Source: Dipetalonema caudispina
Lineage: Eukaryota; Nematoda; Chromadorea; Rhabditida; Onchocercidae
Length of the DNA: 64,000 nt
NCBI GenBank assembly: GCA_013365325.1
Contig: JABVXV010000178.1
Span: 61,650-125,649, forward strand
Reading direction: 5' to 3'
Part shown: positions 51,301-64,000 of the stretch, one piece after another
Layout of the letters: the number at the start of each line of letters is the position of its first letter
How positions within the stretch are numbered: position 1 is the first letter of the stretch
Program-made: the position numbers and the translations under genes
The notes under the pieces: model-generated
Databases searched by the model: none
What the model was told of the DNA's origin: nothing
Seen by the model: the letters and a program-made list of their open reading frames with translations, nothing else

Positions 51301-54300
51301 GATCAACATCATCATTTTTATAGTTTGCTATCACTGATGCTGTTGTTGATTGATGTATAACAGGGATAGATGAACTAAGGTCAGGAACAATTGTTGTACC
51401 TATCATTGATATGTGATAAAACTTTTAATGAAAATGAAAGTGAAAGTATCGAAGTTAACTATAAATTTTATCAAATATTTTTAATTATCCAAAGGATTCT
51501 TCTCACTAATTGATCTATGAGGCAAATTAATAGAGTAATCTCATCCTGACAATCATCTGATAAAAAAAAATCTACATCAGATGATCATTAGAACTTCCTC
51601 TCAGTAAAAATCGTAAGCGTTTAAAATGTGATAATAAAATTAAGTTTATAAAAAAAAACCTTCTATAACGTTGTCATTTGTCGTATCCTTATTAAGTTGT
51701 TTCCTTAAATATGCTAATTCATTTTCAAGCTTATCACGTTTTTCCTGCCAAATCTTTTCCTTTTTCACGTAACTGTTACGTAGCTTCTCTAAAAATCATT
51801 TTTCTTTTAGTTTTAACATTTAAAATATTTCATAATAATTGGAATTTTAAATAATTATTGAATTATCGAAATATCAATATATCATCATTTTTCCACATAA
51901 AAAAAAAAAAAAAAAACAATGCTAACCGAGATCATTTAATGTTTCCTCTGATTTTTTCTTCAATACTGCCAGTTCTGATTTTGATTTCATTCTTTCCTCA
52001 GTCAATTTTTCTTTTTCCAAATTGAACATTGATTCTAACTTCTTATATTTGATTTCATACTCTTTCGCAGATTTACGATTAGCTTCAATATCCTTTAAAA
52101 TATAATAATATAATCATAAATTGAAAATAAAACTAAAAGTAATAAACTCTTTAAAAAAAAAAATAAAAAAAGAGTACGATAAAGATGAAATAATTTGGAT
52201 TAAAAATTTGCCTGAATTTCTCTTTTCACAGCAAGCAGTTCTTTTTTTAATTTATCACATTTTTCATCACGTTCCTGTATCATACGAACTTTTTCTGCCA
52301 ATGCTACAGCTCGTGATTCCAACAAATGTTCTTGCTCTATCACATTCTTTTCCGTATCATTTAGTTTTGTTTGTAAAATACGAACCTTTAAAAGAGATGA
52401 ATTGAATTATTTCAATTTCAATTTCTAATTTCATTTTTGGTAGATTTAATTGTATTCATATGCTTTGTTCCTGAATTTTACCTCATTTTCGTAGTTTTGC
52501 CTTTGCTTTTCAATTTCAACAGTCCAACGATCTTCCGTTTGTAGCACCTGATTAGTGAGCTCCTAAAGTACTAATAATAATAATAATAATGGTAGTAATA
52601 CTGATGATAATAATAATAATATCAAAAAAATTAAGTAGGAAAAAAGTATGAAATTTCAATAAACGAACAAAAATTATACTATTTTATGCAATGGTATCCA
52701 CCTTATTTTTCTTCTTATAGAATATAATTTCATCTTTCTGTGATGCGATAAGAGTTTCATTTTCTTTACATTTGCTGCATATTTTCGACTCTGAATTCAC
52801 GTTCGATACGCTTTTTGCTGGTGAACCACGAGCAACACTTACTATATTAACCTAAAAATAACTTCTCAAATTAAATTTCTATAAACAAAAGTTACTGTAA
52901 GTATCATTTCTTCAACAAAAGAATGAAATTCAATGCATAAATAGCACAAATGTTAAGTTAGATTATTATAGATATTAAAGTGAAAATAGTAATCAATAAT
53001 TGATTAATTATCAGTCAATTTAATTATGAATTAATCAAGAATAATTTCAAATTATAGCTAACAATTGATTGTATTATCATAGCAGTTTTTTTTTCCTAGC
53101 TTTATTTTATCGAAATGAATGTTTAAATGAAGTTTTTCTAATCAATCTAATATGCTTTTGTAAAAATTATATTAATATTTATCCATCATTTATGAAAAAT
53201 TAAATTAAAAATTCATTTGAAAAATATCATTTTTACTAAATTTGGAAATTAAATTAATTAAAAAAAACAAAAAAAAAAAAACCTTATGTGCTTCGAGTAG
53301 CTGATGAACGTTATTTAATTCGGACATTACACTTGCTAATTCAGCAATAATTGTTGCGCTACTGTCCTTAGATAAAGAACGCCGTCGTTCATCCTGAAAT
53401 GAAGAAGAAGTATGTAATTTATCTTAATCGATATTGTACTAATTAATAATTATCAATAAAAAGGAGAAGGGAGGGGGGTGAAAAAAATGATAGAATAGTA
53501 GAAAATTTCATTTCTTGAAAAAAAAAAATTTCTTTAATGACAGCTGGAATTGATGAAATAAAAAATCAAAATGTAAAGCCAAAAAGAAGGAATTAATATT
53601 TTAATGTGAACGAATAATTCTTTCAGTTAATCCGTTACAAATTATTTAAATTTAATAAAAATTACAGAATGATACCTTTTGTGCACTATCAATTTTTTCG
53701 AATTGTTTGCAAATTCGGTTTGTTTGTGCTTCCACAGATGCAAGTACTTCACAACACTGTTCAATCTATAAAATTAACTTTTTCCAAGATGCAAAATGTT
53801 AATTAATTATACAATTAACATTTGATAAATTTCTTTCTAATTTTATAGAATGTAATTAATTATATGTTATTTTAACCTCATCCGTAGTAGCACTATCAAT
53901 CTGCGAGCAACTGATAGCATTTTTAGCTTTTTGTTCACTCAATTGTCTCTCCAATTCTTCACATTTGTTTTTCAACGAATCCTTTAAAAAAAAATTTTAT
54001 ACAAAACATAGTGTATAAATTAGCAATTTTGTATACTTTTCATACCTGAACCTTGGAAATTTGAAGAAATTATTATTTAATAAAATTTCTTAATAGACTT
54101 TGAGAAATGGCAAATTGGACATATTGTAAAAATTTACGTCGAATTATATATAATGATCAATAACATGCTAGAATAAAAGAATAGGTAAAAGATCAAAACT
54201 TCAATGTCTAACAAAATTCTTAGAAATTTCAAAGGGAATGAAAAATGTTTTAAAATTTATGGTAGTAATTATTAAAAAAAAAAAAAAAAAAAAAGAAAAG

Positions 54301-57300
54301 AAAATAAACTATGATAAAGTTCCGAAATTTTGTATTGATAAAAGAGAGTCAATTATTTTTACCATATATGCTGTTTCACTACCGCCTTCTTTTACAATTC
54401 TTCGATGAAGATTTGAACAACGATCATTCACCAATAGAAGTTGATTATTTAGTAATTCAACCTTAAGAGAGATTGATGAAATGATAAGTTTAAAATGATA
54501 CAGTACATTAAGAAAAAATTTTTAAATAATTTCGACGAAAATGAATACTAAAAATTTTATAAGAAAAGTTGAAATAAGCTAACTTTCAGATGGATAAATT
54601 TCTTTTCTGCATATAATTATAAGAAGTATAAGCAATTATAACATGTTAAATTAAGTTGATGAAAACCTTCGTAGCCATGGAAATTAATTTTTGATTATCT
54701 GATTGAAGCATCATCCGTTTTAACTCCACTAGTTCATTTTCAATAATTCTTTTATGCTCCTTTTCTATTCGTAATTCAGCTTGTGCTAAAATACTATTGT
54801 TATCAAATGAAGTAAGATGTAGAGAGAATAAATGTCGAAAAGAAAACATAGCAGTAAATCATAAAATTTAGCATGAAGACATTCTAAAGTTAAAGTTAAA
54901 CCAAATGAAATTTACTTTTTGAAATTTATGTAAATTTTAATAACAATTAAACTAAATTTAAAAGTGTATAAAAGAAGAAACAAACATTTTTCTGATGGTA
55001 CTGATGAATTAAGTTCACTTTGTTGTTTTAATTGTAATGATAAGTCCAAATTTTTACGTTCTAATTCACTAATTGTTGCCATTAATTTACCAATATCACG
55101 TTGCATTTCTGGTGGTACTTCGAATTGTTTTGCCTTTAAAAAGATTTTTTTTAAAAAAAAAAAAAAAAAACACATTTGCTATTTCTGAAAAATTTTCAAC
55201 TTTTGGAATAAATAAAAGACAAAAATTTAAAACAAATCATCTTTTATCATTTTACATTATAATTTATTAAAACAATATTTGAGTAGATTTAACAATGAAA
55301 AAATTTCTTCAATCAATGATAATTGTACAAAAGGCTATTTTGTATTTCATGAATATATAGTTTTTTTTTTTGAAATTTGAATGAATTTCAAAAATTGTAA
55401 AGGTATCAATAATAGCTCAAAACTTACTCGTCCATTAACAATTCCTTCGTCTTCCAAAGTTTTCTTTGAATCCAATTCCATTTCCATAATTCTACATGTA
55501 AAACAAATTATTTGCATTAAAAAAAAGCGAAAAAAAAAAATAAATAATTGAAAATGAAATAAAATTGAAAATAATATAATAGGAGCGATTGTAGATTTAT
55601 TATTTCTTTCAATCATTTATTAAGTGCTTGCAAATTCAAAATTATAACATTCTATGCAAATATTAGTAATTTAAAAGTTAAAAAAGTGCTGAAATATTAA
55701 ATGAGCAAAAAATAATTCTCATATTCTAGAGGAATTTATCACTCATGCAACAAACAATCGAAAAAATTTTAGTTTTTTTTTTTTTTTTTTTGGGAAGAAA
55801 ATTTATTACTTTTTTGAAAGATGAATATTTTTCTTTTCCAATCGTTCTACTTTTGTTGATAAATGTTCCATTTCATGTTCAGCCAATTCCAATTGCATTT
55901 GTGCATGACCTTCACTGAAATTACCCTCTAAGGTGTATATTTAACAATTACTTATCATGCAATATATTTCTCATGCAAATGATATGAAAGATTATGATAT
56001 TGATAAGAGTTATAAGAATGCTTTTAAGATTTTTATGAGAATTAAATGTTAATCATTTGAGATTTTGAAATGATTTAACAGTGAATGATTGTATTATTGC
56101 TTTACACTATTTATTTTCTTATTTAATTTTGCTCCTTTAAATATCAGAATTTTTAATAATATACCAATAACTTATTATCATTTGCAATATATCACTTATT
56201 ACTAATAGTATCTCGATCGTATCATATTGCTTTTAAATAGCCCTAAAAATGAACTAAAAATAAATTATAAAATTTGACTGAAAAGTCAAAACTTAAGTAT
56301 ATGAATATAAACAGCCAAAAAGTTGAAAATTTTATCAATTAAGATGATATATTCTTATAAATTAGTGTAATTATTAGCAAATAACTTGAGGAAAAAGAAA
56401 TAAATATTGAATAAATGTGATATTTTATATCATTTAAAGGACTTTTGATAAGTGATATGATACAAATGATAATATCTTATTGATATATGAAATGAGGGAA
56501 GAGGAATATTGATGTGCTCGTGTAAAATGTCAATGATCAGTAATAAAATCAAACAATTCAAGAATTTCAAATCATTTTGTTATCGGTGTGCAAACTTATG
56601 TGGTAATTCAATTCATTTATAATTCTTTGATTGATTTAAATTAAATTGATGTTTTGAATTGAAATTCATGTCACTTCAGTAAAGGAAATCGGAAACGAAC
56701 TATATAAATACAAAACAGAGGCTAAATTGATCTACCGGACAGTATTTAAATAATTTTGACGGTTATGAAATTAACGAAATTTTACCTGAAAGAGCGTGTC
56801 ATTGGTGGTCTCTTCACCGTCTTCAACCTTGTTAACTTTCTCAGCAATTCTTCATTCTCATTTTCAACATCCTAAATTTTCATAGCTTCAAGTTTGAAAT
56901 TGTTTGGAATTAATTCATTGCAAATTTTTTGCTAACCTGCAATCTAAGTTGTGTTCGACGCAAATCTTCTTCTGCAAATTTCAACTGATCTCTCAAATCC
57001 GCTTCACGTTCCAGGATATCTTGTATTTCCTTACTGGTATCGGAACTAGTTGAATTATTCGACAGATCTGTACTGGTTCTTTTCTGCAAGAAAAGAAAAA
57101 TGGAATTATGATTTTTCGTCTTTTTCTTCAAGTTCCTGCTGAAATTCTATAATTAATCGTATAATTTCGACAGATATCGAGAATATTGAAACTATTCCGA
57201 ATAAATAATATGAAATAAAAATAGTTTTAATATAGAATTAATGTCTATTAATTAAACAAAAATTCGAGAATAATAATTTGAATAAAAGATACCGTTTGTG

Positions 57301-57621
57301 GTTCTGTTCGATTCCGCGCTTCTCGCCATTTATTTTGCGTTTGTAATTCTCGAATTTTATCTTTCATGTAAAAGACTTCATCCTGTAAAAAATTCAGTAG
57401 TAAATAATTACCGAGTTTTTAGGTAATCATTTAACGATTGATCTTTATAAGCTAAACGGTGATTCAACTGTACAACATCTCTTTCAGATACAAAAAGCTC
57501 ATTAGATATTATTTTTATTTCTTCATCACTTAAAGTTTCTCTATTTGTTTATTGTAAAATTCTTTTTTATTTTGACATTTATAATTTTCGAATTTTATCT
57601 TTCATATAAAAGACTTCATCC

Positions 57622-57661
<40 letters not shown>

Positions 57662-60600
57662 AATAGTATTTTTACAGACAAGGAAAGATGAGGAAGTAAA
57701 AGATGAAAATTTCTGAATTATTCTTGAAAAAGATAATTAATCAAATATCTGTAATATATTAATTCCTATTTACCTCTAATTTATATCGTTTTTCTTCTGC
57801 AGTTTCAAGTTCATTGTGTAATCTAACAGAAACTTCTTTGGCAATTCTTAACTCTGATTCTAACTCTCTTATGCGTATTGTGCTTAATTGTTTTCCGGTT
57901 GCTTGTAATCCACCAGTTGCAGATGAAGCTTCTAATAGATCCTGTAAAAAAAAAAAAAAAAAAAAAAAAGAAAATCGATCAGCAATTAATTATTGAAACT
58001 TAAAAAACAATGCATTAGCAAGAACTTTCAATTTTGTCAATTCCTTACGTTCATTTCAACAAAAACATTTGAAATTTAAACTGCAGAAATTTTTCAACTT
58101 TCTACTCTCTTTGTTAAAAGAATGAACTTTTAAGATAACTATTTTAATCTTTGCTTGTACAACTTAATTTTTCTGTTTTACTCTATCATCACTTTAATAA
58201 ATGAATTTGGAAACAAGGAGAGGAAATGTATACAAAGACGAAGAATTTTGCAATTATTGTGAATAATAATATCTGATGATAATAATATTTGAAAATAATG
58301 ACATAGTTTTGATTTACTTTCACTTTAGCTTCAAGATGTTGCTTCTCGGCATCAAGTTCCTCACGTGTACGTTCTGATTTGCGAAGTTTAAATTGTAAGA
58401 TTCGACAATTTTTGGCATTTTGCTCCAATTCACGTTGCAATTCACGGAATTCTTCAATTTCTTCCTCGCGATACTGATCCTAACGAAGTATTTCAATGTT
58501 GATGACATGAATAAATCATTAAATGAATGAATGAAAAAATAAATACGAAATAGAAATTCTCCAAAAATTGATCATAATCATCATAAACTAACTTAAGAAT
58601 TTTCCTCATCTAAATTATATGAATTCAATTTAAAGTAACGGTTAAAGCATCGAATCACATTTTTTCAGCATTATCCACGTTAACACCACCGACGACGACA
58701 AATGAAAACGTGAAATTAGTGACTGTACTAACTTGCATTTCTTCAATTTCTTGTTGTAAATCTTTGATATCCGCTTTTAGCGATTCATTCTCCTCCATCA
58801 ATTCATCACATAACGATTCTGAAGCTTTTAGTTTCTCCGCCAGTTTTGTATTCATTTCACTACGATTATCGCTCGAACCCAAACCTTCACATTCCTATTT
58901 TGAAATAAATTTAGCGAATTCATTTATCATAACTTTTGAAAAATGCAAAATATTATATTGACAAAAAATTATCGTTTAAATTTTCAGTTTTCAAATTTGA
59001 AAGAATAATCCTTTTATTTCAAAATGCTCATCTCATGACTTGCATCCTTCGGGAGAAAAAATTTTTCCCTTAGAAAATAAAAAAAATAAATACCTGAAGC
59101 TCTCGCAGTTCGCATTTCAATACAGTATTTTCATCACGATAATCTTGAATGCAATTCTCTGCTTCTGCTAATCGCTCTTCTAGCATTTCAATCAACGATT
59201 CATCACTTGAGTTTTGGCGTTTTTCTCTTAAAAAAAAAAAAAGAAAAATAACCCCTGCATATCTGTATTTTGGTATCATCCTTTTTGTCTCCTCGATTCT
59301 GGAATAACTACCCAGATCGATTTGAAATGAGAAAAAACGAAATCAAAGGTTATACAAACGAATATCGAAGTTTTTTTTCAAAAATTTCAAACCTTCTTGT
59401 TGTCCACTTTTGTCTTTCTTCCTTCAGCTTAGTTACTTCTTCCCTTAAATGTGCTATTTCGGCCTTCATCATTGCTGCATCGAAATTCTGCACAAAAGTA
59501 AATTTATCTATTCGGCTGAACTTAATGCTATTTCACACTTTTTAATAGTTCAATAAAATTTTTCATCATTCCATCATAACATCATTACATTCACTTACTT
59601 AAAATTGCATTTTTTTTCTTTACTTACCAATGCAATTTAATTATTGCAATTTATTACAATAAAATTTTTTCCATTACCTTTCTTTTATACAATTTTGTTT
59701 CGAAATAACTCTAAGCAGTAAAATTTTGCAATATTTCCGTACTGAATATACCTTACTATTTTTTTTTTTGATCTTACAAAAAAAGTTTCAACTCCTATTG
59801 AAGTACGTCATGAATATCCAAATATCAATTCAATCAATATTAGTCCTTTTTATTTCTTGATCAGATAACTGTTAGTTAGCTAACAATATTTTACTAATAT
59901 TTTCATTAGGATATTATCAGTAGTAAAAAATAAAAACTACGAAATAATTTCTTCTATATTCACATATTAATTTCAACAAAATATAAATATGTTTTTTTTT
60001 TTTTCCCTGAAATTACGCAAAATTTCTTCATCATAGCTAATTTAAATGATTGAAATACCAACCAAATCACTTTCCACAGGAGTGATTGCTCGTTCATCGT
60101 CTTGTATACTTTCAGAAATTGCTGTAATCATACTTTTTGTATCTGAAATACTTTCAGCAGATTTCTCACTTGACATATCCTTTGAATTAACTGATTTATA
60201 TGAAGTACACGAAGTCGTATCTTCTTCAATACCTGTAAATAAAAGAAATGGAAAAGTTTGAACATAAAATATCAGTAAAAGATATTTAATATCTAAAGCT
60301 ATATCAGTTAAATGTTGTTGAATATCAGATGATGAGAAAACTTTAAAGATTGGACTGAAATATGAGTAGATGATAAAATTTCAGTTTGTAAAAGATAAAT
60401 TCCCAAGTGATAAATTCACCTTAATCTGCTATACATTTCCCAAGCATCGATGTATAACTAATTATTTTATCTATTTGCTAATTATACAATGTTGTGTACC
60501 ATGAAGAATTCACTTCTATCAACCAGAAATCGGGAAATGAAGAAATGTGAAATATTCAAAATTCGAAATAAATGAGAAAAATATTTGGAAAAAAAAACAT

Positions 60601-62641
60601 GTTAAAATTTTAAAATTTTTACTACAAACCTTCGCTAACATGTTCTGGTGCACCATTATCTTGTACGGTTATTGTTTTATCTCTCCAAGAACGTCGTTTT
60701 TCACGACTTCGTTCCTTCGTTGCTGAAAATTTTTAATGAATAAAATTTTACTACACTAAATTTGTTTTTTTTTTTTTTTTATTTTTCTGCAACTATATTG
60801 ATTTATAGGAATGATTAAATCAATTATATTTACTCCTTTAGTATTTCTTTGCTTTTCATATTTGTATGATGTAGAGAAAAATTTTATCATATTATCAGTG
60901 AATGTAAAAGAGTTGAAATTAGCAGCAGTTGCTTCAGAAAGAAAAAGATAGATTAGCATTCATTGTTGCAGATGCTAGTGATTATACGATGATATGATGC
61001 TACTGATAAATTTATTGTAAATCAATATTTTAAAGAAAGAATAGGTCATACGAGAGAGAGAGAGAGAGAGTAAAAGGAAGAAGATTAAATGTAAAATCTT
61101 TCCATACTCAAAGTTCATTTAACATTGCATTGATATAATTGATAATTTTGTTATCAATTTTTATTTTAGCTTTACAATATCTTAGTGAAAAAGGATAAAA
61201 CATAAATGGGATAAATTTTTGTAAATATATTTATTGATTAGTTAGTATTCCTGATCATTTCTCTTCCAGGAGAAAGCGGGAACAATATCAATGTGTCGGC
61301 GGGGGTGAAATGAGAGAGGAATGCTTTGCGAATAGACTTTTGAAGTATTTCTTTAAAGAATATTGTCAGTTATTTCAGTGTTTATAAAATGCAGTAAATT
61401 AAAAGTAATGAAAAAAATTGAGGAAAAATATTGCAAATGAAGGGGAAGAAGAATGAAAAGCAACGAATAAGATTAATTAAAATTTTAATATTATTCATTT
61501 GGAAAATTATTTCAAACAGTTTAAGATTTAATTGTGATATATTTTAGAAGAATAGTGACACTCAGACAATTATAAATTAATTCTTTCTATATCTTCCCTA
61601 TTTCTTTGCTTATTGGAAATAAATTTTAAATGCTTATTATAAGTGATTAATTATAGTTGACTAACAAAGTGTGTTTTTTTAATTTAATTTCCAATTTATG
61701 AATAAATTTGAAAGAATTGAATAATATATTTTGCATTATGCTGAAAATTTCTTTCTTCTTACAAATAAATAACACTGATTAATTATTTGAAGCTATAAGA
61801 CAGGAATGATACAAACAATTAAAATTTCAAGTATTAGAAAAGTGAATTTCTTTATAACACTATTTTTATTTTTGTTATTTAACCACTTCTCAAATTTATT
61901 AATGCAAATTTAGAAAATTCATAATAGTAAAAAATTTATTTTTTTGGAAAGCCTACTGAAGAAAATGTTTTTTTATGAAATTTTTCGTTAAAAAAAAAGT
62001 TGCAAAGCAGTTGTCCAAGAGATATTTACAGCTTATTGAACATTATGTACTGGCAGTTGCATAGAATGACTTATTTTGTTGAAAGACTATCGAAAATTTG
62101 ATGAACCATTCAAATTTTTACTTCACGTATAATAATAATAACAGTAATTAATAATAATAATGATAATAATAATAGTGAGTAATAGTAATAATCGATCAGT
62201 TTCAACTCTGAATCTCGTTAAATCATAATACTGTGTTAAATATTCATTCAAAATTTTAACTTTACAGGGAAACCATTTTATAATATTTTATACTATTCCT
62301 TTTACTCCCACTTGTCTTTCTTTCATTTGCTACTTTTCGATTTAAGAATAATTTATGAAATTTTATAAAACTAGAAAAGTTTGAAAAAAAGCAATGATTC
62401 ATAGAAGTTTTTGATCCGTTTTTGAGGAAGATTTATCACAATGATAATGAGTCGCCTATCATACTATCATCAGTAGATGATTGATTATTCGAAAATGCAA
62501 CCATATTTTACGACAGCACTAATGAGGGTACTATTTCGACAATTGTAACATTGATGTTTGACCAGATATTACTCAGGTTTCATGAATCTTTCATGAAGCT
62601 TACCATTCAAAGTAGCAAGAGATTCCTGTTGCTGCTGTTGT

Positions 62642-62673
<32 letters not shown>

Positions 62674-62835
62674 GTTGTTATTCATTGAACTGTTATCAAA
62701 ATTATTACTGATAACGGCAGTCCGTTCGGTGCTATTTTTCAAGTCATGCTTTGAACGCAAGCTGAAACAGTTCTTGCAGCGTTCTCGTAAATAAATTTGA
62801 GGTTCAAAGCCCGAACAGGACGCCTCTGATGACAT
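45339..62835 (-). CDS. Long coiled-coil protein, MTCL/SOGA-like
   Basis: 39 exons: 62604-62835, 60630-60722, 60063-60232, 59393-59487, 59094-59226, 58733-58894, 58318-58479, 57774-57941, 57293-57382, 56937-57083, 56786-56871, 55810-55914, 55428-55491, 54986-55133, 54667-54785, 54363-54461, 53877-53981, 53676-53765, 53283-53393, 52702-52851, 52482-52562, 52212-52385, 51927-52092, 51660-51788, 51269-51399, 50905-51039, 50456-50567, 50233-50360, 49892-50068, 49308-49469, 49020-49199, 48582-48709, 48137-48289, 47673-47812, 47322-47495, 46844-47043, 46620-46764, 46061-46224, 45339-45434. This gives about 1767 residues. The N-terminus has a C20-x2-C23...H30 motif and 16 Gln (55-70). A Ser/Thr-rich part follows, then about 1000 residues of heptad coiled coil. 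ENTVLKCELRELQ (about 229), KNCRILQFKLRK (about 318) and DEVFYMKDKIRELQTQNKW (406) look like blocks of vertebrate MTCL/SOGA microtubule-associated proteins, judged from memory. The C-terminus is Ser/Arg-rich and then very basic, as in microtubule binders. The exon at 52212 has a GC donor. The donor at 50455 was chosen to keep frame. Confidence 0.85.
49664..49754 (+). repeat. 33-bp inverted repeat, pre-miRNA-like hairpin
   Basis: Arms 49664-49696 and 49722-49754 are separated by 25 nt and match at 27 of 33 positions. If transcribed from the plus strand, four of the six mismatches become G-U pairs, so 31 of 33 positions pair. It lies in an intron of the long coiled-coil gene, antisense to it. 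Confidence 0.7.
57411..57566 (-). pseudogene. rpoH: rpoH (sigma-32-like) fragment, likely Wolbachia-derived
   Basis: This intron piece is open for 46 codons on the minus strand (57548 to 57411), bounded by TAA on both sides. It encodes LSDEEIKIISNELFVSERDV followed by NHRLAYKDQSLN. This fits the middle of bacterial heat-shock sigma factor RpoH, between regions 2 and 4. That part of the family has a DEE..I...L.V...DV helix and then a RL...D.SLN motif; alphaproteobacterial forms share the MN.RL..xDxSLN pattern. The rest of the gene is absent, so it is a non-functional relic. It sits between two copies of a host exon segment. Wolbachia is inferred from the nematode host, not from the sequence itself. 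A chance match or an unrelated host exon is less likely but not excluded. Confidence 0.7.
57567..57680 (-). repeat. Duplicate of the 5' end of the 57293-57382 exon
   Basis: This segment repeats 57330-57410, which spans the intron end, the acceptor and the first half of the exon. Over the acceptor and first 12 codons it differs at few positions. A run of about 34 A has expanded next to the acceptor in this copy. The acceptor (TTTACAG-type) is intact, and the frame DEVFYMKDKIRKL then hits TAA. It looks like a target duplication made when the rpoH fragment inserted. Confidence 0.75.
61051..61070. repeat. GA microsatellite in intron 1 of the long gene
   Basis: Pure GA dinucleotide run of about 9-10 units. 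Confidence 0.85.
62626..62673 (-). repeat. CAG/CAA repeat encoding 16 Gln
   Basis: Mixed CAG and CAA triplets inside the first exon of the long coiled-coil gene, encoding an uninterrupted Gln run. It is flanked by Asn-rich residues and is likely to vary in length between isolates. Confidence 0.85.

Positions 62836-64000
<1,165 letters not shown>

Overview
The window is nuclear DNA of a filarial-type nematode (inferred). It is strongly AT-rich, with many homopolymer runs and microsatellites. Its genes carry many short exons joined by mostly small introns with nematode-like acceptors. The predicted proteins are animal-like. One intron holds a short piece of apparent alphaproteobacterial rpoH, which fits a lineage that has hosted Wolbachia. 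I cannot name the species.

Layout. Minus strand, 983-7970: a complete 24-exon ATP-citrate lyase. A microsatellite-rich spacer runs from about 8.0 to 16.5 kb. Plus strand, 16560-20366: a complete 10-exon N-acetylglucosaminyltransferase I. Minus strand, 21994-23385: a single-exon secreted Gln/Cys-rich protein with a TATA box and a polyadenylation signal. Then comes a 12.4-kb stretch with no gene I can support. Its first part is very AT-rich; from about 27.3 kb the base composition becomes visibly less AT-rich and holds a local duplication. Plus strand, 35825-37517: a PRL/PTP4A phosphatase. It converges on a minus-strand pair, ribosomal protein eL29 (41149-41881) followed by THOC7 (38294-40761). 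These two sit close enough to be an operon candidate. Minus strand, 45339-62835: one 39-exon coiled-coil gene that resembles the MTCL/SOGA microtubule-associated family. The window ends in a long AAT repeat.

The genes do not form a single pathway. ACLY makes cytosolic acetyl-CoA, GnT-I opens complex N-glycan synthesis in the Golgi, eL29 belongs to the ribosome, THOC7 to mRNA export, PRL to prenyl-anchored phosphatase signalling, and the long gene probably to the cytoskeleton. For four genes the exon models were joined by hand and every junction keeps frame. In the long gene one junction depends on the donor chosen.

The most notable observation is in the intron of the coiled-coil gene at 57383-57773. 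A fragment of about 155 bp encodes an rpoH-like (heat-shock sigma factor) segment. It is flanked by two diverged copies of the 5' part of the next exon with its splice acceptor, as if the insertion had duplicated its target. The extra copy keeps a usable acceptor and runs into an in-frame stop. Three introns, in three different genes, use GC instead of GT donors.
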